From positions 1-64,000 of the forward strand of contig JAFEBB010000037.1 in the NCBI GenBank assembly GCA_018266075.1: 64,000 nt of DNA, given 5' to 3'. Position 1 is the first letter of the stretch. The number at the start of each line of letters is the position of its first letter. The notes below the pieces were generated by a model. That model did not search any database, had not been told where the DNA came from, and saw nothing but the letters and a program-made list of their open reading frames with translations. Both the position numbers and the translations under genes were made by a program. The stretch is from Deltaproteobacteria bacterium (GTDB lineage: Bacteria; Myxococcota; Myxococcia; Myxococcales; SZAS-1). Positions 16,330 to 26,564 of this stretch are shown piece by piece.

Positions 16330-17456
16330 GCGACAAGTCGGCGCGCACGTTCTTCCTCACCGGCTACCCCGGCTTCATTGGCAAGCGGCTCGCGGCGGAG
16401 CTGGTTCGCGCCCACCCCGACGCGCGGCTCTACCTGCTCGTGCAGCCCAAGTTCATCAAGGACGCGAAGAAGTACGTGCGCGGCTTGCCCGGCGGCGGGA
16501 AGAACGTCGAGCTGTACCAGGGCGACATCGTCGACATGCACCTCGGGCTCTCGAGCGCCGAGTACAACTTCCTCTGCGACGAGGTCACCGACATCTTCCA
16601 CCTCGCCGCGATCTCGTACCTCGGCGTGCCGCCGCCGACGGCGCACAAGGTGAACGTCGAGGGCACGCGCAACGTGCTCGAGCTCGCCCACGACGCGCGG
16701 CACCTGCGGCGCTTCAACCACTTTTCGACGGCGTACGTCTCGGGCGATCGCGTGGGCGTGATCGCCGAGGACGAGCTCGATCTCGGGCAGCACTTCCGCA
16801 ACGCCTACGAGCAGACCAAGTTCCAGGCGGAGAAGCTGGTGCGCAAGGCCAGCGAGCGCGGGCTCGAGGTGGTCATCTATCGGCCGGCGATCGTGGTCGG
16901 CGACAGCAAGACCGGCGAGATCGATCGCTTCGACGGCCCGTACTACATGGGCATCCTGCTGGTCACGAGCCCGCTCTCGGTGCCGTTGCCGCTCCCGGGA
17001 AACGGCGTGGCGCCGCTGAACGTGGTGCCGGTGGATTTCGTGACCAAGTCGGTGGTGCACATCGCCGACGACGCGCGCGCCGCGGGGCGCACGGTGCACC
17101 TCGTGGATCCGAACCCGATGAGCTCGCGGCGGGTGTACGAGCTCATCGCGGAGAAGGCGAACAAGAAGCTGCCCAAGCTCACGGTGCCGCACCGCGCGGC
17201 GGATGTGCTGTTGCGCTTGCCGGGTGTGGAGAAGCTGCTCCGGCCGCAGCGCGCGGCGATTGGCTACGTGAACCACCTCGCCATCTACAACTGTCGCAAC
17301 ACGCTGGAGCTGCTCGACGGAACGGGCATTCGCTGCCCGCCGCTCACGAGCTATCTGGACACGCTCGTGAGCTACGTGAAGCAGTTCTACCGCGAGCGTC
17401 AGGAAGACGTGGCCGTGGATGATCCGCTGGACCAGCCGGAGAACAGCGAGGCGTAG
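16326..17456 (+). CDS. SDR-family NAD(P)-dependent reductase/epimerase, thioester-reductase-like
   Basis: A 376-residue extended short-chain dehydrogenase. The cofactor loop is TGYPGFIG (12-19), an early acidic pair QGDIVD occurs at 65-70, and the catalytic set is Ser134 (HFSTAY), Tyr161 and Lys165 (YEQTK). The Lys2/fatty acyl-CoA reductase-like features are VEGTRNVLELAHDA and VVIYRPAIVVGDSKTGEIDRFDGPYY. The C-terminal 100 residues form a substrate domain that includes YVNHLAIYNCRNTLELLDG. Likely reduces or isomerises a lipid or sugar derivative; the substrate is unknown. Coupled to coaE through an ATGA overlap. Confidence 0.85.
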   Translation: MSDKSARTFFLTGYPGFIGKRLAAELVRAHPDARLYLLVQPKFIKDAKKYVRGLPGGGKNVELYQGDIVDMHLGLSSAEYNFLCDEVTDIFHLAAISYLGVPPPTAHKVNVEGTRNVLELAHDARHLRRFNHFSTAYVSGDRVGVIAEDELDLGQHFRNAYEQTKFQAEKLVRKASERGLEVVIYRPAIVVGDSKTGEIDRFDGPYYMGILLVTSPLSVPLPLPGNGVAPLNVVPVDFVTKSVVHIADDARAAGRTVHLVDPNPMSSRRVYELIAEKANKKLPKLTVPHRAADVLLRLPGVEKLLRPQRAAIGYVNHLAIYNCRNTLELLDGTGIRCPPLTSYLDTLVSYVKQFYRERQEDVAVDDPLDQPENSEA

Positions 17457-17459
17457 CCG

Positions 17460-17804
17460 CTACGGCTTGCCCTCGGTGTTCATCAGCCACTCGCCGTTCT
17501 GGCTCAGGTACACGTAGACCGCGCGGTGCCCGCAGGCCTCGACGCCCACCTCGGTGGCGCGGCCCACCGCCGAGTCCACCCGGTCCATGTGGATCCCCGC
17601 GTTGAGCACCGTCAGGTGCAGCGACTCCTTGGGGCAGCTGAACTCGAAGGCAGCGCGGGTCTGGATGGCAGCGGCGTCGCGCGCCCACAGGTCCGCGTCG
17701 AGCTCGTGGCCATCCTGGGTGACCAGGGGCCGTGGCGCCGTCGCGCACCCGACCACACCCAGCCCGACCAGCGAGGTGAAAAGCGAGACGAGGAGTGCGC
17801 GCAT
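17460..17804 (-). CDS. Small lipoprotein
   Basis: A 114-residue protein with a lipoprotein signal (MRALLVSLFTSLVGLGVVGC, lipid Cys at 20). The mature domain contains FEFSCPKESLHLTVLN and VGVEACGHRAVYVYLSQNGEW, a pattern repeatedly seen in myxobacterial lipoproteins in which a C-P-x-x-x-L strand is followed by a C-G-x-x-x-x-Y strand; the two Cys may form a disulfide. The ATG at 17802-17804 is chosen because it starts the signal. It is convergent with the SDR gene (3 nt gap). Confidence 0.8.
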   Translation of the reverse strand: MRALLVSLFTSLVGLGVVGCATAPRPLVTQDGHELDADLWARDAAAIQTRAAFEFSCPKESLHLTVLNAGIHMDRVDSAVGRATEVGVEACGHRAVYVYLSQNGEWLMNTEGKP

Positions 17805-17843
17805 CACCCGTCCATATGTCGCGTCGCGTGGTCGATTCAAGGG

Positions 17844-18233
17844 TCACGCGCTCGCCCGCGCCGCTTCCTTCGCCAGCAAGGCCTCCAGCGAATCGAGCGA
17901 CAGCGGCTTGGTCACGTGCGCGTGAAACCCGGCCGCGATCGCATCGGCCACGGCCGAGGGATCGCTGAAGCCCGTGAGCGCAATCAGCCGCGTGCGCGCG
18001 GTGCGTGGTTCGGCGCGAAGGGTCCGCGCCACGTCGCAGCCGTCGAGCCCGGGCAAGCTCAGGTCGCAGAGCACCAGGTCCGGCGGCGCCTCGCGCGCGA
18101 GCTCGATCGCCGTCTCGCCGTCGTACGCACCTTCACACGCGTGGCCCAGCATGCGCACCAGCTCGGTGAGTGCCTCGGTCACGTCGTGGTCGTCGTCCAC
18201 CACGAGCACGCGCAGGGAAATCGGAGGAGCCAT
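17844..18233 (-). CDS. Single-domain response regulator (REC)
   Basis: A 129-residue stand-alone receiver domain with an intact phosphorylation site: acidic pocket D13-D14, phosphoacceptor D57 (VLCDLSLPG), T87 (LIALTG) and K109 (VTKP). It lacks any output domain, so it probably acts by protein contact, like CheY or Spo0F. The ATG has GGAGG about 2-6 nt upstream in GGCTCCTCCGA on the opposite reading. No histidine kinase is adjacent. Confidence 0.92.
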   Translation of the reverse strand: MAPPISLRVLVVDDDHDVTEALTELVRMLGHACEGAYDGETAIELAREAPPDLVLCDLSLPGLDGCDVARTLRAEPRTARTRLIALTGFSDPSAVADAIAAGFHAHVTKPLSLDSLEALLAKEAARASA

Positions 18234-18343
18234 GCGCGTTCTTCTACTGAAACGCCTCAGGCCCCGCGCCGGCACCGGCGCCGCTCTGGCCAGCGGACGA
18301 CGGCCGTGATGACGTCGGCCGAGAACTGCGTGCTGCGCGACGT

Positions 18344-19501
18344 CTACGCCGTCGCGCGCAAGGTGATCTGGGTGATCTCCGCCGGCGCGCCGAGCCGCAT
18401 CGGCGGGCCCCAGTAGCCCGTGCCGCGCGAGACGTAGAGCTGCGCGTCGCCGAGCTTCGACAGCCCCGCGAGGAAGCCCTGCTGCAGCTTCACCAGGTAG
18501 CCCCAGGGCCAGATCTGCCCGCCGTGCGTGTGCCCGGAGATCTGGAGGTCGACGCCCTTCTTGGCGCTCTCGGGGAACGTCTTGGGCTGGTGCGAGAGGA
18601 GCACCAGCGGCCGCGAGCCGTCGAAGCCCTGCAGCGCGCGGTCGAGGTCGTGGCCCATTCCGAAGCTGCGGCCCGCGAGGTCGTGACAGCCCGCGAGCTC
18701 GAGGTGCTCGGCCACCGTCACGCGCTCGTTCTCCAGCGTGCGAATGCCGAGCGTGCGCAGGTGCGCGAGCCACTCGGGCGCGCCGGAGTAGTATTCGTGG
18801 TTGCCGGTGATGAAGAAGACGCCGTGCTTGGCCTGCAGCTTCTGCAGGGGCGCAGCAGCGGCGGCGAGCTCCTCCACGCTGCCGTCGACCAGATCCCCCG
18901 CGATGGCCACGAGGTCGGGCGAGAGCGCGTTCATGCGCTTCACCACGTCCTCCATGAACTCGGCGCCGATGGTGGGGCCGAGGTGCACGTCGGAGATGAC
19001 CGCGAGCGTGAAGCCATCGAGTGCGCGCGGCAGCTTCTTCAGCGCCACCTCCACGCGCTTCACGTCGACGGGGCGCAGCGTGGCGTACAAGCCCGTCGCA
19101 CCGGCTGCGGTCGCAAACGCCGACGCCGCTCCCGCGACACCGCGCGCGAGCAGCAAGCGCCGCTCTGGATCCAGCGGCGCATCGCCGGCCCAGGTCACTG
19201 TCGCCACCACGAGCCGCACGAGCTCGCCCGCAACGAGCCCCACGAGCATCAAGAAGAAGATCCCCATCCAGCCGAACGCGATCCAGCTCAGCGCGGCCAT
19301 CGGCCGGTCCAACACGCGGCCGAGGATGAACGCCAGCGGGATGCTCACCGCGAGCGCGATCAAGGCCAGCGTGCCCAGGCGCGCGAAGGGCGGGGGGAGC
19401 GCCGTGTCGCGCACGAGCCGGGTCCAGAAGTAGTAGTGGAAGCTGCCCACCAGCAGGGTGCTGATTCCGAGGAAGATCGCAATCTGGGCGGCGCGGGACA
19501 T
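18344..19501 (-). CDS. Membrane-anchored metallophosphoesterase (YkuE-like)
   Basis: A 385-residue protein. Residues 1-140 contain three or four membrane helices. The phosphoesterase domain has all metal motifs: DVH at 171-173 (ISDVHLG), GDLVDG at 202-207, GNHEY at 233-237 and GHTHGGQ at 323-329. This is the family arrangement of YkuE/UDP-diacylglucosamine hydrolase-related enzymes with a membrane N-terminus, which suggests a lipid or phospho-compound substrate at the membrane surface. The start gives the first membrane helix. About 110 nt of non-coding sequence separates it from the response regulator. Confidence 0.9.
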   Translation of the reverse strand: MSRAAQIAIFLGISTLLVGSFHYYFWTRLVRDTALPPPFARLGTLALIALAVSIPLAFILGRVLDRPMAALSWIAFGWMGIFFLMLVGLVAGELVRLVVATVTWAGDAPLDPERRLLLARGVAGAASAFATAAGATGLYATLRPVDVKRVEVALKKLPRALDGFTLAVISDVHLGPTIGAEFMEDVVKRMNALSPDLVAIAGDLVDGSVEELAAAAAPLQKLQAKHGVFFITGNHEYYSGAPEWLAHLRTLGIRTLENERVTVAEHLELAGCHDLAGRSFGMGHDLDRALQGFDGSRPLVLLSHQPKTFPESAKKGVDLQISGHTHGGQIWPWGYLVKLQQGFLAGLSKLGDAQLYVSRGTGYWGPPMRLGAPAEITQITLRATA

Positions 19502-19553
19502 GGGCCGGAGAGTAACCGGCCCCGCCCAGGCGTGCTCCCGACTTTGCGAAACT

Positions 19554-20168
19554 TCACAACCCGGTCAGGCGCGTGGTCGCGGCGTGCAGGAGCTCGAGTC
19601 GAGCGTCGTCGCCGGCGGCGTCGCGGAGCACGAAGCGTCGCCAGGCCTCGCCGTCGAACACGGCCACGATGAGGCCGACCATGGCGTCGAACGTCGGGCC
19701 CAACGCGAGCGCCAGCTCGGGGAGCAGCTCTCGAGCCAGCGCGCCGATGTCCGCGTGGTAGCGGGCGGTCAGGGGAGCGAGCGCCTTGCGGAGCCGCGGC
19801 CGGGTGCGCGCGGCCATCGCCAGCTCGTACCAGGCCTGATTCAGCCGCGAGCGACAGGTCTTCCGCACCAGCTCCAGCCCCAGCCGCAAGGGATCGCGCT
19901 CGCTCCGGAGCGACTCGAACTCGCGCCGATACTGCTGGAGCAGCTGCTCGCCCACGTCGCGCCCGACCGCGACCATGAGCGCCTCACGCGAAGCGAAGTG
20001 TCGAAACAGGCCGCCTTGCGAGATCCCCGCCCGCTCGCAGATCTCCTGGACGCTCGCGTCGGCGTAGCCCTGGTCGATAAGCGCTTCCGTGGTGGCGTCG
20101 AGGAGCTTGCGGATGGTGGCCTCGCGCCGTTCCTGCTGGGTGCGGCGAACGCGCGTCGCAGCGGCCAT
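19554..20168 (-). CDS. TetR-family transcriptional regulator
   Basis: A 204-residue repressor-type protein. The N-terminal helix-turn-helix is seen as RRTQQERREATIRKLLDATT, then ASVQEICERAGISQGGLFRHFASREALMVAV (about residues 40-70). The C-terminal ligand domain is all helical and unassigned. Its ATG overlaps the TGA of the upstream amidohydrolase gene by one base (TGATG), so it is translated from the amidohydrolase transcript and probably controls it through the palindrome at 21929-21960. Confidence 0.93.
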   Translation of the reverse strand: MAAATRVRRTQQERREATIRKLLDATTEALIDQGYADASVQEICERAGISQGGLFRHFASREALMVAVGRDVGEQLLQQYRREFESLRSERDPLRLGLELVRKTCRSRLNQAWYELAMAARTRPRLRKALAPLTARYHADIGALARELLPELALALGPTFDAMVGLIVAVFDGEAWRRFVLRDAAGDDARLELLHAATTRLTGL

Positions 20169-21916
20169 CAGGCGTTCCCCGCGGGCAGGAAGCGGCCGAA
20201 GCCGCGTTCGCGTCCGAGCGACGGCGAGAACGCGCCGTCTTCGAATGCAACCTTTCCGTTAACGAGTACGGCTGACACCGCGCCGTCCGAGCGGTTCACC
20301 ATGCGCTGCAGCCCGCCGAGGTTCTCCATGGGCGCCTCGTGGTACGCGTCGAGCCGATCGTCGAGGGCCTCGGGATCCACGATGGCCACGTCGGCGCGAT
20401 CGCCCTGGCGCAACCGGCCTGCATCGACGCCCAGCCACTGCGCGAGCTCGCCCGTGAGCCGCCACACCGCGCGCTCCAGAGGCATCACGGGCCGGCCCGC
20501 GCGCTCGGCGTCGCGCACCACGCGCAGCATCTGCAAGGGGAAGCTGTAGAAGGCCATGTTGCGAATGTGCGCGCCCGAGTCGGCGAAGCCGATGAGCGCG
20601 CTCTCGTCGGCCATCATGCGCTCCACCTCGCGCGGCCGGTGGTTGGCGATCGTCGTGCGCCAGCGCAGCTTCGTGCCGTGCTCGACCACGAGATCCAGGA
20701 ACGTGTCGACGGGGTGGTGTCCGCGCTCCTTGGCCACCTCGCTGAAGGAGCGGCCCTCGAGCGGCCTGTCGGGGCAGGCGACGATCTGCGCGTCGCCGAA
20801 GTCGCGGTGCCACACGCGCGGGCTGAAGCGCTTCTCGTAGTCCTGCCGGAAGCGGCGGCGGTAGCCCTCGTCCTGCATGAGCGCGTTGCGCGCGACCTGA
20901 TCCGCGAGGTGCAGAGCGGCCTGGCCCGCGCCGAACTCCTCGAAGACCACGAGGTCGATGCCGTCGGCGTAGACCTCGAACTCCATGGGCAGCGTCTGCC
21001 AGCGCAGGTTGCCGCCGAGGAAGCGGTTCACGAAGCGCGTGACCGCGCCGATGAAGCGGTGCAGCCCCGGGCTCGACTTCGCGTCGGCGAGGGTGATGAG
21101 CGTGGTGCGCAGCGGCTTGCGGAGCAGCATCCCCGCGCTCTCGAGCATGAACAGGAACGAGTTCACCTTCGTCACCAGGCTCGGCGCCGATTGCAGGATG
21201 CGCCCACGCTTTCTCAGCAGCCGGTTCAGCCGCCGGTACTCGCCCCAGGTCGCGTACGTCGAAGGCAGCTGCGCGGAGCGGAACCGATCGCCGTCGAGCT
21301 TGTCCCAGGGGTTGGTCATCGTCGACAGCCCCAGCAGCCCGCATTCGATGGCCTCGTCGAGCCAGCGCTCCATCTGCCGCAGCTCGTCCTCGCTCGGCCG
21401 AACTTTGGGGTCCACCGATCGCCCCAGCCCGAGCACGCGCGCGCGCAGGTCGGAGTGACCCAGGAACGCGGTCACGTTGGCGCCGAGCGGGTGGCCCTCG
21501 AGGAACTGCACGTACTCGCGCGGCGTGCTCCAGCGCTTGGTCTCGCGCAGCAGGGGCAGCACCTGTGCGCGCGGCACCGACTCGACGCGCGTGAAGAGAT
21601 CGGAGCAGTCCTCAGGCTCGGAGAGGATGGTGCTGATGGAGCAGCTGCCCACGGTCACGGTGGTGACGCCGTGGCGGATGGACTCGGTGAGCGACGGCGC
21701 CGCGAGCAGCTCGGCGTCGTAGTGGGTGTGCATGTCCAGGAAGCCGGGCATCACCCACTTGCCGCGCGCGTCGATCACCTTGGCACCGGCGGCGTCGAGC
21801 GGGGCGTCGCTCAGCGCGACCACCTTCCCGTCGCGCAGGCCGAGGTGGCGAATCGCGCCTGGCGCGCCCGTTCCGTCGAAGTGCAGCCCGTTCTGGATCA
21901 CCAGGTCGTAGCCCAT
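20168..21916 (-). CDS. N-acyl-D-amino-acid deacylase-like amidohydrolase
   Basis: A 582-residue amidohydrolase-superfamily enzyme. The metal motif HTH is at 63-65 (FLDMHTHYD), a Cys of the D-aminoacylase type is at about 92 (VGSCSIS), and the C-terminal catalytic Asp lies in GFADSGAHIRNM, which this family uses to activate water. Related enzymes hydrolyse N-acyl-D-amino acids; this member's length and its HHPVDTFLDLV segment fit the wider N-acyl-D-amino-acid deacylase/D-aminoacylase-like group. The ATG at 21914-21916 directly precedes the first beta strand; a longer upstream frame lacks similarity and would run through the putative operator. Confidence 0.9.
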   Translation of the reverse strand: MGYDLVIQNGLHFDGTGAPGAIRHLGLRDGKVVALSDAPLDAAGAKVIDARGKWVMPGFLDMHTHYDAELLAAPSLTESIRHGVTTVTVGSCSISTILSEPEDCSDLFTRVESVPRAQVLPLLRETKRWSTPREYVQFLEGHPLGANVTAFLGHSDLRARVLGLGRSVDPKVRPSEDELRQMERWLDEAIECGLLGLSTMTNPWDKLDGDRFRSAQLPSTYATWGEYRRLNRLLRKRGRILQSAPSLVTKVNSFLFMLESAGMLLRKPLRTTLITLADAKSSPGLHRFIGAVTRFVNRFLGGNLRWQTLPMEFEVYADGIDLVVFEEFGAGQAALHLADQVARNALMQDEGYRRRFRQDYEKRFSPRVWHRDFGDAQIVACPDRPLEGRSFSEVAKERGHHPVDTFLDLVVEHGTKLRWRTTIANHRPREVERMMADESALIGFADSGAHIRNMAFYSFPLQMLRVVRDAERAGRPVMPLERAVWRLTGELAQWLGVDAGRLRQGDRADVAIVDPEALDDRLDAYHEAPMENLGGLQRMVNRSDGAVSAVLVNGKVAFEDGAFSPSLGRERGFGRFLPAGNA

Positions 21917-21928
21917 GGAGGTCGCTCT

Positions 21929-21960
21929 AACATAGAGAGCAACCGCTCGCAATCTATGTT
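21929..21960. promoter_or_regulatory. Palindrome upstream of the amidohydrolase-tetR operon
   Basis: AACATAGA (21929-21936) and TCTATGTT (21953-21960) are perfect inverted arms 16 nt apart, with a second inner pair GAGC/GCTC. It lies 13-44 nt before the operon's start codon in DNA that is AT-rich for this genome. A TetR-type operator or autoregulatory site is the simplest reading. Confidence 0.55.
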
Positions 21961-22074
21961 GGCGGCCTGTGTCGGCGCTCGGACTCCACCCGGGGCAGGG
22001 CGCCCGGCAGGGCTTCGTGCGGGCGCGCATCCGGGATAGGTTTGAAAGGTCGTTCGAGTCCCGCGGAGCGCGAC

Positions 22075-22344
22075 GTGCTCAACCAGGCGGTCCACTGCTA
22101 CCAGCACCCGCAGCGCCTGGGCATCGGCATCTGCGTCGAGTGCCGCCAGGTGGTCTGCGCGGAGTGCAGCACGCAGTTCGAGGGCATCAACCGCTGCGCG
22201 CGCTGTCTGCAGAAGATGGCGCCCAAGGCCCAGACGGCGGGCGCGCTGCGCGAGTGGGGGCCGGTGTCGATCCTCGGGGCGCTGTTCTCGCTGGCCATCC
22301 TCTACGGCGGCGCGCAGCTCGCGGCGCACTGGATCCAGCCTTGA
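22075..22344 (+). CDS. Small zinc-finger membrane protein
   Basis: An 89-residue protein with a B-box-type zinc finger: CYQHP, then CVECRQVVCAEC and INRCARC, giving Cys/His pairs (C8, H11, C23, C26, C31, C34, C46 and C49 by approximate count). One membrane helix follows near the C-terminus (VSILGALFSLAILYGGAQL). The same finger caps many rhomboid and other bacterial membrane proteins. GTG at 22075 is favoured because GGAG lies 5 nt upstream; a TTG at 22042 is the alternative. It overlaps the next gene by 4 nt (TTGA). Confidence 0.75.
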   Translation: MLNQAVHCYQHPQRLGIGICVECRQVVCAECSTQFEGINRCARCLQKMAPKAQTAGALREWGPVSILGALFSLAILYGGAQLAAHWIQP

Positions 22345-24296
22345 ACGGCGGCGCCCTGCACGAGCTGCGGCCGCGCTCCGCCGTGGAGCTCTACGACGCG
22401 GCGCTGCACCTCTGCGTCCACACCAAGAGCGAGCTGCCCGTGCTCGCGGCCATCGGCGCGGCGCCGCTCGCGGCCTGCGGACTCTGGGGCGTCTGGCTCG
22501 CCACGCATGGGCAGTCGTTCGAGCTGGCCGCAGCGCTGCTTCCGATCGCGCTCGTGTTTCGACAGCTCTGTCAGGGCGCGGGCGGGCTGGCGGCCACGCG
22601 CGAGCTGGAGGGCAAGCCCATCTCCGCCGGCGGGGCGTTGCGCGCGGGCTTGTCGCACCTGCCGTCGATGATCACCTGCACCGGCTGGCTGGCGCTCTTT
22701 CAGTTGGTGGTGTTCCCGCTCACGTTGGGGCTCTCGGTCTTCTTCCTCTCGGTGCCGCTGGTGGGGCCGGTGCTCATCGCCGAGGGGAGCGCGCACGGCT
22801 GGAACTTCGGCCGCGTGGCGCGCGCGCGGCTCAAGGGTCGCGGCGGAGCGGCGGCGGCGCTGCGCATGCTCCACGCGCTCGCGCTCTTGCTGATGATGGT
22901 CAACCTGCACGGGCTGGTGTGGATCACCCTCGAGGTGGCGCACAGCCTCTTCGCGGTCGACGTGACCTTCGTGGATCAGTTCAGCTCGCTCTCGCACGCG
23001 TTCTACGACCTCTGCCTCTTCGCGGTTTCGCAGGTGCTGCTCGATCCGGTGCGCTGCGCCACGAGCGCGCTGGTGCTCGCCGACGCGCGCGTGCGGCACG
23101 AGGGCTTCGACCTGCTCGCCGCGCTTCGACGGCTGCGCGATGGCTCGCTGGCCAAGGCCGCGCTGGTGCTGCTCGCGCTCGGCCTGGCGCTCGCGCCGAA
23201 GGCCGCGCACGCCGCGCCCTTCGATGACGAACCCGAGGACGACTCGGACGCAATGCCCGCGCCCCCACCGCCCCCGGCCAAGGCCATCCAGGTCGCGCCG
23301 ATGGTGGACGACGAGCGCGAAGATCCCGTCGACGCGCTGGCCTCGATCTCCGAGGAGCTGGGCGAGGGCGAGAACCCCACCGTCGTGGAAGGACTGAAGC
23401 ACGCCGACGAGCTTCCCCGCTCCGAGCGCGCCAAGCTCCACCCGCTGGTGCGCTCGCTGGATCACCGCCTGGACACCTCCGACGACGAGGGCGCGCGCCG
23501 GGAGCTGCTCGCGGCGCTCGATGCGCTGGGCCGCGTGCAGACGCGCGATGCGAAGGCGAAGCCCAAGGTCACCGATCCGCGCGCGGCCGCCGCGAAGATC
23601 CTCGCGCAGCCCGAGTTCGAAGAGGTGGCCAAGCACGCCAAGGACGCCAAGGACGATCCCAAGAATCCGGACGTCGAGGCGCCCTCGTGGTGGACGCGCT
23701 TCTGGAAGTGGGTCGGCCGCCAGCTCGAGAAGATCTTCAAGCAGCGCGAGGACAAGGATCCCGTCGACGTCTCGGGACAAGGGCTGAGCGTCGGCGCGGG
23801 CATGGCGCAGGTCATCACCTACGCGCTGGTGGCGCTCGCGGCGTGCGTGGTGCTCATCCTCGTGTACCGGCTCATGACCCAGCAGAAGCCCGGCGAGGCC
23901 GAGTCAGATGCCGGCGGCGCGGGCGGGGCGGGCGATGGAAAGGGCGAGGAGCTGAACGCGCTCGCCAAGCCAGCGTGGGTGTGGAGCGACGAGGCCGATC
24001 GGCTCGCGGCGTCCGGTCGATTCCGCGAGGCCATCCGCTCGCTGTACCTGGCGTTGCTCGCTTCGATGCACCGGCGCGGCGCCATCGACTACCACCCGGC
24101 GCTCTCGAACTGGGACTACTGCGATCACTTCCGTGGTGAGCCCGGCGAGCTGCCGCCGTTCCGCGAGCTCACGCTGCGCTTCGACTTCGGCTGGTACGGC
24201 CGCCTCGGCGCCGACGCCGAAGGTTACGGCCAGTTCCGCACCCTCTGCGGCCCGCTGCTCCAGGCGCAGACCAGCCCCGAGGCCGCGCGTGCGTGA
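22341..24296 (+). CDS. DUF4129-domain membrane protein
   Basis: A 651-residue protein beginning at TTG (22341) inside the previous stop. Residues about 25-260 contain several membrane helices (a GlpM/DUF-like hydrophobic region with VFPLTLGLSVFFLSVPLVGP). A disordered acidic/Pro section follows (PAPPPPPAKA near 320). One further membrane helix (about 510-530, ITYALVALAACVVLILVYRL) precedes the C-terminal DUF4129 domain (ADRLAASGRFREAIRSLYLALLASM, then WDYCDHF and PFRELTLRFDFGWYG). DUF4129 proteins usually accompany MoxR/DUF58 systems. It is the first large gene of that operon here. Confidence 0.85.
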   Translation: MNGGALHELRPRSAVELYDAALHLCVHTKSELPVLAAIGAAPLAACGLWGVWLATHGQSFELAAALLPIALVFRQLCQGAGGLAATRELEGKPISAGGALRAGLSHLPSMITCTGWLALFQLVVFPLTLGLSVFFLSVPLVGPVLIAEGSAHGWNFGRVARARLKGRGGAAAALRMLHALALLLMMVNLHGLVWITLEVAHSLFAVDVTFVDQFSSLSHAFYDLCLFAVSQVLLDPVRCATSALVLADARVRHEGFDLLAALRRLRDGSLAKAALVLLALGLALAPKAAHAAPFDDEPEDDSDAMPAPPPPPAKAIQVAPMVDDEREDPVDALASISEELGEGENPTVVEGLKHADELPRSERAKLHPLVRSLDHRLDTSDDEGARRELLAALDALGRVQTRDAKAKPKVTDPRAAAAKILAQPEFEEVAKHAKDAKDDPKNPDVEAPSWWTRFWKWVGRQLEKIFKQREDKDPVDVSGQGLSVGAGMAQVITYALVALAACVVLILVYRLMTQQKPGEAESDAGGAGGAGDGKGEELNALAKPAWVWSDEADRLAASGRFREAIRSLYLALLASMHRRGAIDYHPALSNWDYCDHFRGEPGELPPFRELTLRFDFGWYGRLGADAEGYGQFRTLCGPLLQAQTSPEAARA

Positions 24297-25565
24297 CCGG
24301 CTCCCGCTGCTCGCCCTCGCGTTGGCGCTGGTGGTGGCCACGCTCGCGGTGTTGATGGTGAAAGCCGGCGCGCGCGGCGAGTTCGCCGAGCCCTTCTCGA
24401 CCTATCGCTCCGAGCCCGACGGCGCGCGCGCCCTGTTCCTGCTCGCGCAGCAAGCGGGGCTGCCCGTGGAGCGGCGGCACGTGGACATGGAGGCGGTGGA
24501 GGGCACGCCGGAGCTGGTGATGCTCGGCATCGAAGGCGACGAGCCCGAGAAGGACGACGCGCCCGACGCCGGCACCCGCGCGTACGATCGCTTCCTGCGC
24601 GGGCGCCTGGGCGAGTTTCAGACCAAGGCCGTGCTCGATGCTGTCGATCGCGGCGCCACGCTCATCTACGCGGTCACGCGCGACCACCCCTTCCTCGGCG
24701 ATCTTGGCGTCACCTTCACGCCCGCCGAGGATCACCTCTCGCGGCAGCTGGTGGCGTTCTCGCCCACGGCGATCACCGAAGGCGTGGGCGAGCTGCAGTC
24801 GCGAATCTCCGGCTACCTGTCGACCGCGACTCCGGCGTCGGCGTCGAAGACCTCGAGCTCGGGGCTGCACGCCGACGCGCTGCCGCTGCTCGTCGATCGC
24901 CACCACGGCGATCAGGCCGTTGCGCTGTTGCTGCGCCGGGGGCAGGGCCGGGTGCTGGTGATGGCCGCGCCGACGATGGCGTCGAATCGCGAGCTCGCCC
25001 AGGGCGACGCCGCGCGCTTCTGGCTCAACGCGCTCACCGAGCTGCAGACGGGCTCCGGAAAGATCGAGTTCGACGAGTACCACCACGGCTTCACCGGCGA
25101 GCGCTCGCTCATGGGCTACGCCGCGCGCTACGGCTTGCCCTGGGCGATCGCGCAGGGCGTGTTCGCGCTGGCGCTGTGGAGCTTCGCGCTGCGTCGCTTC
25201 GGCGCGGCCCGGCCGATTCGCGAGAGCAGCCAGCGCGCGACGGCCGACTACCTGCTCGCCATGGCGCGAATCTATCGGCTCGGCGGACACCGTCAGCACG
25301 CCGCGGGTGCGCTGGTGCGCGGCGCCTTGCGTGCGCTGCAGGGAATGACCCGCGCGCATCGCAAGACCGACGTGCAGAGCGTGGCCGCTACCCTCGAGGC
25401 CACCGGCCAGCACGAGCTCGCGCACGAGATTCGCGCCATCGCCTCGCGGCTCGGCGGTGAGCTCAGCGAGCAAGATCTCTTGGTTCTCGCCCGACGCGCG
25501 GCCTACCTTCGCCTGCGCGCGTCGAGCAGCGCCCCTTCGCAACCCACACCCGGAGTGAACACCCC

Positions 25566-25569
<4 letters not shown>
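24289..25569 (+). CDS. DUF4350-domain protein
   Basis: A 426-residue membrane protein starting at GTG 24289, overlapping the DUF4129 gene by 8 nt. It has an N-terminal membrane anchor (LLALALALVVATLAVLMV) and the DUF4350 core: FSTYRSEPDGARALFLLAQQ, a loop that normally reads YSP/N, and DRGATLIYAVTRDHPF. A second membrane helix (ALPWAIAQGVFALALWSFAL region, about residues 285-302) and a helical cytoplasmic C-terminus follow. DUF4350 proteins sit between the DUF4129/MoxR components of these clusters; their role is unknown but probably a membrane partner of the ATPase. Confidence 0.85.
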
Positions 25570-26560
<991 letters not shown>

Positions 26561-26564
<4 letters not shown>

